A stretch of 64,000 nucleotides of DNA from Oscheius tipulae (taxonomy: Eukaryota > Nematoda > Chromadorea > Rhabditida > Rhabditidae). Positions 1 to 11,745 of the stretch are shown in pieces. A model generated the notes under the pieces. That model ran no database searches and was not told the DNA's origin. It saw only the letters and a program-made list of their open reading frames with translations. Both the position numbers and the translations under genes were made by a program. How positions within the stretch are numbered: the first letter of the stretch is position 1; every line of letters begins with the position of its first letter. The stretch lies in the NCBI GenBank assembly GCA_037178975.1, contig JASJZH010000003.1, positions 5,642,001-5,706,000 of the forward strand, given 5' to 3'.

Positions 1-14
1 TTCCCATTTGGCAG

Positions 15-30
15 TCTCGTTATAACGAGA
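15..30. repeat. 16-bp perfect palindrome
   Basis: The sequence TCTCGTTATAACGAGA reads the same on both strands. It lies beyond the 3' end of the calpain-7 gene. I see no other feature in the first 306 bases apart from the likely calpain-7 3'UTR. Confidence 0.5.
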
Positions 31-306
31 TCTTCTGTGTAAGTGTCGGCTAACCCTACCGAAAGGCATATGGCAGAAATGAGCCATAAACGCATCCTAA
101 AACTCGACTTAAAAGAATAAAACACTCGAGAACGATACAACTGCTTTTAAGCACCAAAGAATAGCCCAACAAATAGAAAAAAAAACCTTTTATAGACTAG
201 AATAGGAACTATTATGAAAAGATACGCGTCATTGGGACATGTTTATGGGACAACTTGAGCATAAATTGAAAGATCTGTGAGAGTAAAAGGGGTTCAAATG
301 TACAAA

Positions 307-3300
307 CTATGGTTCCACGAGGACTTTCTTCAAGCTAAATAGACAAGACGCCTCGACGGTCAGAATAAAGGGTCCTTCTTGACCGGACATGAAGGTTGAT
401 GGCCGGATACTGTATGTTCCAACGGGCACTTTTTCCAAGGCTAGCACCGTGTATCCTGGTCTGAAACTGTTTTTATAAGTGTAAACTAGCGGGTTACCTG
501 AAAACACCAGAATCGACTCGCTCAAAGCTGATATTGCGATTTGAGGAGACTTGACGGACCTCGAATCCGACGCTGTATTGTTTCGGGCCCTTGAGCACTA
601 TCAGAATATTGTTCTCATCACTGCCGTCTTCGAGAGAGACATGATAGACTGGATTGTATCTGAAATAAGATCTTTTTAAGAAAACAGAAAAGGCCTACTT
701 ATACTGTTCTCGAGATGCACCATTACCACATCCAGCAGCCGATTTGCCTTCCCACTTTCCAGTTTCGGTTTTCGACTGTTTATAGGGGATTTTGACAGGC
801 TGAAGCTTAAAAGGAGCACTGGAATAGACTCGGAGAGTGTAGTGAATCGTGTTCATCTTCTCATACTGAATTTGAACTTATACAGCACACAGAAGAAACA
901 AACCTGAGCGACTACCAGTGTGTATTTCTGTAGTCCTGACTCTTCGACTAGCATCTGACAAAGGTAGTGTGGACTGTTGATACGTGTCCCGTCGTAAAGA
1001 GGTTTCGGATCAACTGAAACTATGCGAAATCTACAAAAAAAGTAACACCCACACGGCAGATAGACCTTTTTTCCCGACTTGTAGACCATAACCGTGATGT
1101 ATTCCTTGTTATCAGCAAAATCAGCAATGTCGGTAATATGACGAGTAAGAAGAATCCAGACAGCGGTCTTCGTCTTGTTATTCACTTCCAGGGTGTATTG
1201 AGGATTGTCTGCCACCGAATACAGGTCTTTTACTGGACCAGCACATGCTTTCCATGATCTGAAACGACTCTTATCGTGGAAAGAGTTTATGAAACTCACG
1301 CATGGAGACCGTAGGTGAAGGGAAAGAGGGCTGGATTCCAGTTGACATAGAAGACATCGAAAAAGTGACAAACGGATTCGAGATCAATCCAAAACACACC
1401 TAGAAACTAGTTCTAGATTAAAAAAAAAACCAGTCGTCTCCTATTTGCCTTTACATTGGCGGCTGCGCCGCTCCGTAGTAACAAAAGGCTTCCAGTGGCT
1501 TCACTGGGACAAAAGCCAAGTTCTAGAGCGCACCTAAAGTTGACTCGCCATCCAATTTAGGCAATAACTGTTTCTGAACACCAAAACTTCTGGATAAAAT
1601 AATTGGCTCGCTTCTGCTTCGTCACCTCGGACAAACAAACACAAATAAACAGAGCCCACCGCAGAGACCAACGCGCTTTAGATAGTAGGAGTGAAAAGCT
1701 ACCATCGTCTTTTTCTTTGGCCTTCGCCGGATCGTAGCTCAGAGCCTTGCACAATTCTGGAGTCCAGTTGTTCACGTCATTTTCCGAATATCTTCCCTTC
1801 CACCTCAAATGGGTCCACGGATTCTTCACCATCAGGAGCCGTTTATTCTGAACACACGCTTGAAATGGGCAAAACTTCGGGTTACGTCTATTTTGCGTAA
1901 GTCCAAAACAGCGTACGCATGAGAATCGACCAGACCAGCCCGGTCGCAATCCGTTTGACTCAATTTCCCCGTGGCCAAAGTGATAAGGCAATCTCCGCGA
2001 TGAAATCTGGACATAAACTTCTCGAATACAGCTGTCGGATCGAATTCGCCTTCACCCGGCTTTTTGATCGAAACTCGCTCCGGAATCCAGCCGGTTAGAG
2101 CATGTAGGTCGATATTCTGAACAAACAGATTGAAGATTCGGCAGGAAAGTTACCGAATTGGATCCAGGAAAGTCGTAACCGCCCATGACTTTCATGTAAG
2201 CCTTTTCCAATAGCGACACCCAGAGATCTCTTTGTTGACTGTAGGAGCACATCATCGTCTGCCCGTCTCCGATTGGGAAGAAGTCATCGACAATTACCTA
2301 AACAAGGATTTCTATACAATTTGAATTTTTACCTTTCGCCAGACTCCGTTAATATGGAACTTAATCATGTATTTTCCTGAGGGATTATAAACGGGTTGTC
2401 CTTTTGTGTCTTGTGGGTAGATTATGCTGAAAACATTCAGTTTGTATGGATGTACAGACGTATACCTTGTGACTAGACGTTTTCCAAAACGGCTTTCGTA
2501 TCTGGCGGCGATAGACAACGAGGAAACGAATGAACAGTCCGAGATTACTGTCTGGAAGAACGATACAATGAAATCGTTAATTCTAACCTGTTTGATAGTT
2601 CCACTGTCGACATTCTTGATAATCGCCGGCTCTTCTAGGAACTCAGAGGGTCTCATCCATCCTTTGAGTCGCTTTTTCTGCTTGTCAGCTAGAGGAACTT
2701 TGCCATCCGGATCTCTAACATGGGGATAGTCAGTGAAGAAAGAATACATACGAGAATGGCGACAAGAATGCGAATTTTTCTTTCAGATCGTGGACCAAGA
2801 AGGGCACGTAATTTCGGCCATTGATATTGGACGTTGTACGCAGTACAGTCAGCTCCTCTTTGGTAAGACCATCTTCCTAAAATCTACTTTCGAAAGATTC
2901 GAGTGCGTGTAATACCTGTTTGGGCCTTTCTCTTGAAGGCGACGACGGTTCAGAAACCGCTTTTGATGTTATTAGAGGGGATGGAGGAGCGAGACCGGTA
3001 GTGAAAATGGCTAAATAAGTAGAATATGTGTGGAAAAATTGGAAGCATACGAATAGCAGGAACTTCTGGTAGACTTGAAGCCAACTGCTCAAAATTCAGA
3101 TGAGATTGTTTCTCGGTGAGGTTCTCGGCACGCAGAAGAGCTTGTGATGCTATCGCCTTCAATTTTCTCCGTAAATTCTCGTCCGCACATGTTTCTTGCT
3201 GAACAAACTATTGGAAGAGAGGAAGAAAGATCATACCGCTCGTAAGCATAGCTCGATAGCCTCTTGATACTTGTCTATTGCCAGAGAAATATGATCCTGT

Positions 3301-3689
3301 TCATCGAGATCTTGTGCTTTCAAAATAGCAAACTCGGCCTGCTCGTATTTGATTTGGTTTATCGATTTGCTTCGCTGGAATTCATGATAGTGAAGGGTAA
3401 ACTGAGTAGTACCTTTACAGCTTCTTGTAATCTAGGAAGTTCCTTTTTCAAAAATTCGGCTCGGTCCATATATTCCAGTGCATTTTTCCGGAACACGGGT
3501 CGAATCTAAAGTTAACTTGTTGCGAAAACAAGACGGTCTTACCTTCTTGTCTTTTAGTAGCACCAAAATTCGATTGGCTGCTTCCAAATAGAAGTATATG
3601 GCTTCTTCATACCGTCTCCCGTGATCAAATGTGGTGGCTTTTTGGGCAAGATTGAGGGCTGCTTCTGTTGCAGTTTCATCGAATGTCAT
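307..3689 (-). CDS. CAPN7: Calpain-7 (PalB-type calpain with MIT domains)
   Basis: Intracellular cysteine protease of the CAPN7/PalB family, which in other animals binds ESCRT-III through its MIT domains. The N-terminus ([19 protein letters not shown]) opens an MIT helix bundle and a second MIT segment follows near 2950-3160. The protease core has the catalytic Cys in SDCSFVSSL (about 2580-2540), the family-typical segments [17 protein letters not shown] and TGWIPERV, the catalytic His in [12 protein letters not shown] (about 1915) and Asn in [18 protein letters not shown] (about 1800). C2-like domains follow ([21 protein letters not shown]) and the protein ends SLKKVLVEP. The ATG at 3689 lies 8 nt after a TTTCAG acceptor, which supports trans-splicing. 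Around ten short introns are present; the one near 1290-1690 carries a repeat copy. All three catalytic residues are present, so I expect an active protease. Exact exon borders were not all resolved. Confidence 0.92.
1440..1690 (+). repeat. Dispersed repeat, copy A (intronic in calpain-7)
   Basis: This intronic segment contains GGCGGCTGCGCCGCT (near 1458), an AAGTTCT...CCTAAAGTTGACT block, and a 3' part with (GACAAACAAACA)-like sequence followed by ACGCGCTTTAGATAGTAGGAG. The same ordered blocks recur at 34735-34900, and the 3' part at 20905-21000. This points to a short non-autonomous mobile element family. Boundaries are approximate and no target-site duplication was identified. Confidence 0.5.
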
Positions 3690-3727
3690 TTACGCTGAAA
3701 TATCACGACAATTATGTTCAAAAAGTG

Positions 3728-4179
3728 GTAATACTTCGGCAGGCAACACGCATCATTCGAATTTTTTCGCGCGCAATCTCGTTTTTTGGCGCGGATTCAA
3801 TTTTTCTTTTATTTTTCAAGCTTTTCCCAGTTTTATCGCTCATTTTTGCTATTTTTTTCGTGTTTGTCTCGTTTTATCACTTTTCTTCTCAACAAATGGT
3901 CTACTATGCATCTAGAAAAATAAATGTAGTAGCTATAGCCCGTTTTGAAACCCTTTTTTTTCGCATTTACAGACAATTCAAGAAGTGTGACGCGTTGTTT
4001 TGAAACGTTGTTTTACGGATAAACGGCAGAAATGACCGACAATATACGAAAAAATAGCAAAAATGAGCGATAAAACTGGGAAAAGCTTGAAAAATAAAAG
4101 AAAAATTGAATCCGCGCCAAAAGACGAAATTGCGCGCGAAAAAATTCGAATGATGCGTGTTGCCTGCCGAAGTATTACC
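3728..4179. repeat. Foldback inverted repeat (MITE-like), two 134-bp arms
   Basis: The arm at 3728-3861 is nearly identical to the reverse complement of 4046-4179, with a spacer of about 184 bp. Both arms start GGTAATACTTCGGCAGGCAA when read inwards. They share GGCGCGGATTCAATTTTTC and the TCGCTCATTTTTGCTATTTTT end. Only a few mismatches are visible, so the element is young or conserved. It sits between the divergent calpain-7 and phosphorylase kinase genes, and any transcript across it would form a long hairpin. I see no transposase. Confidence 0.85.
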
Positions 4180-4598
4180 CAAAAAGTGAGAAAAAAAGAG
4201 GGTTTTGGCATGAGGAAGATCCGTTATGGATTTTAGCAATACAAAAGAGCGGGAGACTCTTGCAGATTGTTTGGCGGCATTTCAAACCCAAAATGATTGA
4301 AATGTCTTCAAACAAGGAAGTGGAAGTTTGAGGAGAGTGAATGATAAGCCGCATGACTTCTCACCGTTTGAAAACCTGACAGTCCCTCCCAAACAGTACG
4401 CAATTGCGTACCTAATTCTCTTCTCTCCTTGGGGACATATTATGTTGGCGATCTCTGTTTTGTCTTTGTTTTCTTGACCCATTCCCATAGACTTTCACCT
4501 AAAGTAACTCTTTATACATTGTCGCTTTTGGAATACGGTCAATCGATAAAACGTTTATAGAGCTTTTCACAGATTTCCTATACCAGTCACTCCCGAAA
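4180..4598. other. Intergenic stretch upstream of the phosphorylase kinase gene
   Basis: About 420 bases between the foldback element and the PHKA start codon. I see pyrimidine-rich tracts near 4420-4480 but no convincing ORF, TATA box or RNA gene. It presumably holds the PHKA promoter. Confidence 0.5.
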
Positions 4599-7500
4599 AT
4601 GAGATCCCGTAGTGGATCGGGAGTCCGGCTGGACCGAATTCTCTACATGCTGGACCAAACCATAATGAAACATCAAAATGCCATCACAGCCCTCTTCGCC
4701 AACCAAAAAGAGTTCCCAGGTACTGTATATCTGTTATTTTCGTTCATTTTGTGTCTCCTAGGACACGCCTGGATTCGAGACAATGTCTACATTGCCCATT
4801 CCCTTTGGGCTTTGTATAGAGCCTACATGAAATCTGCAGATTTCGACGAAGATCTCAACAAGGCCAATGAGCTCGGCTTCACTTGGTAAGAAAAAGTATA
4901 AGAGTAGGTAGTATCTGTTTAGTGTGAAAATGATGCAGTCCATATTGGAATGTCTTATGAGACAGGCGGACAAGGTGGAAATATTCAAAAAATATCAAAG
5001 GCCTATGGACGCTCTTCATGCCAAATACTCTGTCAGTTCAAAGAGTAAGTAAACCGCTTACCTATAAACTGTTTTCTAGGTTCCGTCTGCGGCGACTCCG
5101 AATGGGGACATCTCCAGATGGACGCGACTTCTCTCTTTCTCCTGACGCTGGCTCAGATCACAGCCTCCGGTCTTCAAGTTGTTCGAAACTTTGACGAGGT
5201 CGCCTTCATCCAAAATCTCGTCTATTACATAGAGACAGGCTACAGGACGCCGGTCAGTTTTGCATCCGTTTTTATTTGAAACTACTTTAGGACTATGGTA
5301 TTTGGGAGAGAGGAGACAAAACAAACCAGGGGATTCGGGAATTGAACGCCTCTTCCATTGGAATGGTCAAGGCAGCTCTCCAGGCTTTGAACGACGTCGG
5401 AGATCTCTTCGGAGACGGGTCGCGAGGATCTGTCATCCATGTTCTTCCAGATGAGATTGAACAGTGTTCGGCGGTATTGAGTAGCATGCTTCCGAGAGAA
5501 TCTTTCAGCAAAGTAGGTTCAGATTGGTTCCAATTCAATGATCCTACAGGAAACGGACGCCTCCCTCCTGATGATCATTTCGTATCCAGCCTTTGCTGTT
5601 GAAGATCCGAACGTAGTCGACAAGACTCGAGAGACAATAGTCGAGACTCTTCTAGGGAAATATGGATGCAGGAGGTTCCTCAGAGATGGATACAAGACAG
5701 CTCTGGAGGTATGTATTAACTACTTGTCGTTGCCTTTCAACTTATTCTCTTTTCAAATAACTAACTGGTGAATAGTCATGGTAGTCAACTAGCAAAACTG
5801 TCAAGTGACCAAATACTTTCACTAGAATTACCTCCACTGGTGGCGACTGGAAGAAAAGGTAGACTAGCTACTGCAGTTCTTTACAGGATCCTTCTCGTCT
5901 ATACTACAATAAGTCGGAGCTGCAACAGTTTGAAGACATCGAGTGTGAATGGCCCGTGTTCATATGTCTCCTCCTCCTCGATGCCCTTTATTCACGAAAT
6001 CATGAAGCAACTGCTCACTATTGGCAACAACTTGAGGAGGTTATGGTGCCTGGAGAGCATGGAGTTCGTTGGATGCCGGAACTGTACAAGGTAGACATCC
6101 AAAACGTTTCGGCGGAGAAGGCCGACCGCGGATCACAGCCGAGATCACCTGCAGGAGCCATGTGAGTTCTCTAACAATTTCTCTAATCAGGAAATACAGA
6201 CCTTTCCTCTGGGCACAATCACTGTACATCGTGTCCTCTCTGCTCTATGAAGGATTCCTCACTCCGGCAGAGCTGGATCCCCTCAGTCGAAGACTCTCTG
6301 CTTTCGAGAAACGACCGCCTTGTGAAGTTCAAGTGACTATTCTGGCAGAGACGGAAGATGTGCAACAGGAGCTACTGGCCAATGGAATCACTGTCCAGCG
6401 AGTCGACGAGATTGATCCAGTCTTCTCGGTCATGCCGGCTTTTGCTCTACAGAACATGCTCTCAAAGTGAGTTGATCAGAGAATTTAACTGTTTCGATTC
6501 AGGATTGGACACTGTGACAAGCTCAATCTGACCGGCAGACCGATGGACAGAGACGTTGGACTTTTGACTACCAGTCGACTCTATCAAATCGGACAGAAGT
6601 TTGTCATCTTCACGCCACAGGTTACCTCTTTTGCTTTCTTTTACCCTTTTTCTCAGTTCATGGACAGTAGACGCTCGCATCTGATGTACGACATTCGAAT
6701 CTTGATGGACGAGTGGAGCTCCGAACTGCAGTACATCTATGCAAGTTGGAACTCGACCAGTATTTCCGGTAGACCACTGGTCGTCCTCGTCGTCGACTCT
6801 TCTATGTTGACCACCGTAGGTTCACTGACCAAAACTAAAGTTGTCTCTTCTTCAGGATGGCCTGTCAGCCTTCTCCAACATCTCGAACAAGTTCATGAAG
6901 TCGACAGTCTTGGGAACAATCAAGAAAATCAGTACAGGCTATCTGGGCGGTGCTCGAGTAGTCATGAAGAATCTGTCCGACTTCTTCCGAACAACAGCGG
7001 TCAGCAAAATGGAACTCCATGATGGAAACATTGAGGATCTGTTGGAAGAGGCCGTGACCAATGCCCGGATACATTTCAATCTGCCCACTGACGATGTTCG
7101 TGTTCGCCACAAGTTAGCAGTTAAGACACAGTTGAAAAGAGGTGAATCTGTCAAGGACAGAGGAACGTATGGTTTAATCCACAAGACATCTATGAGACAC
7201 CGCTCAATCGCCTTGGACAGCAATGATTCGGGTGTGTTCAGATTCAAAGAGAAAGATGGGTAAAATGTTCAGATCTCGCCGAGTTGAGAGTTGCCTACAG
7301 GGGCAAGCATGATATGTCGCCTCCTTCCGTACTGAAGAAGACTGCGGAAGAGCCCAGAAGAACTTCGCCGACTCTTGGAATGGTTAGGGAGAGGAGTAGC
7401 AGTCAGCTGAGAAATGTTCTAACGACCACTTCGAGGAACAGACTCGAGAGCGAAAGGTTTGGGCCTAAAAGTACACAAACTGTTGTTTCAGCGGCTCCCG

Positions 7501-9578
7501 AAGAAACATGTCACAGATGAACGACATGGCCCCTGACAATGTTGTGAATCTTCTATTGGAAACGGTCGTTTTAGACGAACAAGCCTCGATCATTCACTGT
7601 CTCTGGATGAAATAGTAAGCTTACAAAAGAAAGTCACAAAAGATTCTTCAGTGGTCCGGACTACGAAGTGGAGCTGAACGAGCAGGATATAACAGTCCGT
7701 CAGCTGATGGAAGAGATCTACTCGAAGGCTTGTGAGTGTCGTGACTGGGCTCTAGTTCGTCTGTCGGCTGGTCTACTTCAACGACAACTCGAGGAACTCT
7801 GCAAATCGGTCACTCATCTCCTTGTCCGACAGAAACAGCTGACTGTGGGACTTCCGTCAAAGAAAGAAGAAGCCATCACCTGTCCAAAGACCAAAGAAGA
7901 GCTAAAAAACATCATGCACAGAGCATATGCCGATGATCCGAATGCTTATACTCTGAGTCAAGAAATCATCATCTCCCTGGGATCTCTTGTCCGAACAGAG
8001 CCGAAGCTCTTCACCGAAATGTTTCGTCTGAGGATTGGCCTCATTATTCAGGTACTAGTTTTTTGTCTAATTAAAGACTAAGAAGTTCAGGTCCTAGCTT
8101 CAGAGCTGGTCAGAATCCGTAGCTTGTCGGCAGCCGAAGCAGCCGAGAAACTACTGACAATGAGCCCTTTCGAGTTGAAGTCAATGCTCTTTTCCCTTCT
8201 AAGCGGACGACTTCTCGAAGAGTACGTGGATGACGACGCTGCCAGAGAGACAAGGACTGGAATCGGGTCATTCAAGAGACACATCGAGGAGAGAAAAGTT
8301 TGATAAATCTCGCAATAAAGAAAAGATTCTTTTAGAGTCTTCGAAAGTCGATGCGACAGAAGAGTGTCGAACAGATCTCTGCTGTCGAGGAAGAAGACGA
8401 GGAGGAAGACACTGACGATTTCCAAGTTGGAGTCTGGCTTCGACATCGCAAAATTGACGGAGCTCTCAATCGTGTTCCTCATCACTTCTACGCTGTAGGT
8501 CTCAATTTCTTGGCCAAACGACCCGCGAACGCATTCCTAATGATCTCGCATCTGGCGTGTGCTACATCATATTGCGGCCCGGCCAGCTGTACACACCACA
8601 CGAAACAGTTTGGATATTAACGAATATCCTATTGGCAGGGTATTGCTGGGATGCCTATGGGAACAGAGAGTCAAATCGGACTGTTTCACTGAAACGGATA
8701 GCCCCCAAGCGCTCTCCCATAAATCACCAGAAAGAAAATCCTTTCAGTGTCTCTGGGATACAGTACATCGTTTGCCGCATGGATTACGGATTAACAACAC
8801 AGTGCTGCACTGGGGATTAACGCAAGAGATGACGAGAAGGGAGATCAAATTCGCCCTCGAGGTAGAGGAGGCTCTCAACCAGATTGCGGAGCCGGAATAT
8901 CGTGAGATGGTTGGTCCTTTAATCCAGATCTGAAAAAACACTAGTCATATCAGATAGTCGAGACTCTCTGGCTTCTGGGAAGACTCGAAAAGCTGACTCT
9001 CTCCGAACCAAGGATTCCACGCGACTGCGCTCTTGACGTGGATTCGATTCTCCGAAAGACCAACGAGATTTTCATTGCGCACAATGTGAGTCCATGCACT
9101 TAAAAGGATCGACAGTTTCTCTCGAAAAATTGTCGGCGAAAACAATAGAAGCTCGGGGAAGATGCGGCTAATTAATGAATTTAGTATGGGTAGAACCGAC
9201 AGAGGTCGTATTTTAATTACTCCCGATTAATCGTGCCAAAAGAAAGAATCAGAAAGTCCCCTCTCTTTTTTTTCCTGGTCGCGACGGCGATTACGTCGAG
9301 AGGAACAGGTTCCTTTCAGCGGGAGACCTTGACCGAGCCCTATCTCGTTCGGGTTACGGTAGACTGGACAGAGCCGCTGATTAATGACACTTTCCTGGGC
9401 AATTGATCGGAAGATTTTACAGATCGAACTGGGCACAATTGTTCTCGAATGTTGTGGATCTGGCAAACGATGTGATGGTGCTCGAGGTATCTGTCGGCAT
9501 CTCTACGACTCGGCCCCGGCTGGAGAATATGGATCGAGCCATTACATTATAAAGTCACTGATCTGGATGTTTGGATAG
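4599..9578 (+). CDS. PHKA: Phosphorylase b kinase regulatory subunit alpha
   Basis: Large regulatory subunit of phosphorylase kinase, the Ca2+/cAMP-responsive activator of glycogen phosphorylase. It starts [20 protein letters not shown] at an ATG a few bases after AAA. The glucoamylase-like (GH15-type) domain shows [71 protein letters not shown] and [13 protein letters not shown]. These match alpha rather than beta subunits. Further blocks include [33 protein letters not shown] and [18 protein letters not shown]. The C-terminal half has the family [12 protein letters not shown] and [15 protein letters not shown] segments. Introns are mostly 40-60 bp, but the last (about 9087-9421) is 335 bp. 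The protein ends IKSLIWMFG and therefore lacks the C-terminal CaaX farnesylation box seen in vertebrate subunits. Central exon joins near 8480-8830 are approximate. Confidence 0.9.
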
Positions 9579-11431
9579 TCTACGTGTATAGTAGTTTGCT
9601 CAAATTGTAATGTCTAGTCATAACATCGGTGCTGATTTTGTATTCTCTTTTATTACGTGTCCCGCGCCACTTGCCACTTTACACTAGTCCACGGCGCATA
9701 CAGCCGTTCTTTGATAAAGCGAATGAGTAATTCTTTTATGTATTCGAACGGTTGTCTTTTTGGAAAGGGAGCTAGTAAGAGGGGAGAAAGAAATCGAAAC
9801 TTTCACCATTTGAGTTTCGAATGCGGTACTCCCACTTATGGAGCACTGTGCTCTGTAGTCAAAGGGAATGTTGCATTACAGAGAGAACCTACCAATAATA
9901 TTGTGAACAGACTCACATCAAGCATGTCTTAGGAAATCTAGACAATTTATTTTTATTCAACTGTCGGCTTATGATGAACTGACTCACCGAAGAAAGTTAG
10001 AAAAGAAAGGCATCGTACGAAACAATTGTAGACGTTCTTGTACTAGCTTTCAATTGTTCTGATATCTGACAAGCTTAGCCAGATAAACGTTTTTCTGCAA
10101 ACACAGCAGATTGATCTGATAGACTGTTCAGAAATTGAAGCACACGTTGTATCTGCTTCTTTAGGTTCCACCAAAACTTATGACGATCCTAACTGATCAG
10201 CGTGAACATATATTTGCAACTGATAGTTTGTAGCACACGAAAAAATTCTGTTTTATCAAAGAAAATAAAAGGAAGAAACATTTACTGTTTGGCTTTGAGA
10301 GCCGAACTGGGCATTTTCCCAGCATTCCTTGGAATTCAGCCAGACTTGGAAGTTTCAACTCAATTGCAAAATTCCTCCATTCTTTTCCCTCAAAAAGTTC
10401 CCCTTTCCTCGCTGTAATCAGTCACAGTGGGTGGTCTCCAGATACCGTAACCCATAATAGAATCGACGCCCAAATGTCAGCTGTTTGCACTTGTCTCTGG
10501 CACCCTCTCTCGGCCATGTGTACTCTCTCCTTCGTCTGTGTCTCCTCTCTTCACACAATCGCTCTTCCGCCTCTCAAAACTAATGAGGTATCGTATTAAA
10601 TTGCACAGCACAACGTGTCTTTTACAGCCGTAGAGGGTTTTTTCAGTGTTTCTTTCTGGGAAAAGAACATAACTGATTTCATTCATCAGATGACAAGGGT
10701 TTGTTCGTGAATAAAGGTTGCACCGAGTAGAGGAATCATATAACAAGAGAGTAAGTCAATTCAGTCGCTTGACCAACAGATTCAAATCGATCCTCTTACA
10801 AAATGAAATTCTTACCAAGCACACTTTGCCACATTAGCAACAGCTTTTCGTCCGTCTGCTATAGATCTGTCTCTGAAGGATGTCTGTCGAATCCCCTCCC
10901 CACTTCGAAGATTTCAAGAGTACGACTACTGTAGGGCGTTAACGGTTTGTTTAGCCAGATGGTTGAGCACGGCTGCCGCAAGTGTAGACTCTGCTTAACG
11001 CCCAGAGTAATCAGTTTCGGTTGGTCCTAGCAGTAATTTGAAAATAGCAGTTTACTGTTGGATGGAATTCAATTCCTCAGCTTATTTCCTCTTAACTCTC
11101 CAATTCACCTCCAAAGTTTTTAAAGGATACTACTGTAACTACTGTAACTCTCTGAAACAGAACATGGGCCAAAAGGGGGTTGCCATCTGAGGAGATTACC
11201 CAAGGATAAGCTACCGTAATCAAATCGTAGTCAGACTTCTGATTGTCTCATTCATACCTTCCCTTCTTTCGAAGCGGAAGCTACGGTAACTCTGATTGAA
11301 TAATTGAAAGAACACCTGTTGAATGATAAACACGCGGAGTCTTTGAACAGCCTTGTGTCTGTTCAAATATCACTCTTTCTGCCCGATTACGCCTAATTCA
11401 TCCCCAAAGTACTCTCGCTCTTTTTTGACAG
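9579..11431. other. Intergenic region between PHKA and the orphan terminal exon
   Basis: About 1.85 kb. There is an open frame at 9657-9932 beginning with GTG; the first ATG is internal and codon choice is unremarkable, so I do not call a gene. Several CTACTGTAA/TACCGTAATC-type short motifs occur (near 11130, 11215 and 11281). A 70-nt stem-ended segment is listed separately. Confidence 0.4.
10934..11003 (+). ncRNA. tRNA-like stem-bounded segment (possible tRNA relic)
   Basis: A 70-nt stretch is bounded by GGGCGTTAA and its exact complement TTAACGCCC, the geometry of a tRNA acceptor stem. Inside is TAGCCAGATGGTTGAGC, which resembles a D-arm/A-box. No acceptable B-box or T-loop (GTTCRANNC) is present, so this is at best a decayed tRNA or another small structured RNA. 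Strand and function are inferred. Confidence 0.2.
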
Positions 11432-11553
11432 ACCTTTTTCGAGAGGGACAGCTGGTCGAGGCGCCGATTGACATATACCGCGATGTCGTAAATAACCACA
11501 AACGCAACATTTATGGACCAAGGCTGTTGGATTCCGAAAAACAGATTTATTAG
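11432..11553 (+). CDS. Orphan terminal exon of an unidentified gene (partial)
   Basis: A TTTTTTGACAG acceptor is followed by an open frame ending at TAG 11551-11553. It reads LFREGQLVEAPIDIYRDVV then NNHKRNIYGPRLLDSEKQIY. Residue mix and codons (GAG, CTG, GTC, GAC) look coding, unlike surrounding frames. I do not recognise the family and could not find the upstream exons in the preceding 1.8 kb. The end lies about 190 bp from the convergent cec-1 stop codon, within its likely 3'UTR. It could be a real gene's last exon, a gene fragment, or chance. Confidence 0.3.
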
Positions 11554-11745
11554 AGAAATGACCTGATATCACAGAAAAGACAAAAGAATATACAAGATAA
11601 GACCATTTTACACCAAAAATATACAAAGAGAATCATTTTGGGATTGGCAGAGAGATGAAGTTCGCATGAGAAATGCCACAATAAGTAAGAGGAACGAAAC
11701 GGGGATGGAAAGAACGGCTTTTGATTTTAAAAGGGTGAGTAGGGG

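Noticed and set aside
9657..9932. 91-codon + strand ORF after PHKA
   Set aside because: It starts with GTG, has no acceptor before its internal ATG, and the residues show no domain or helix pattern.
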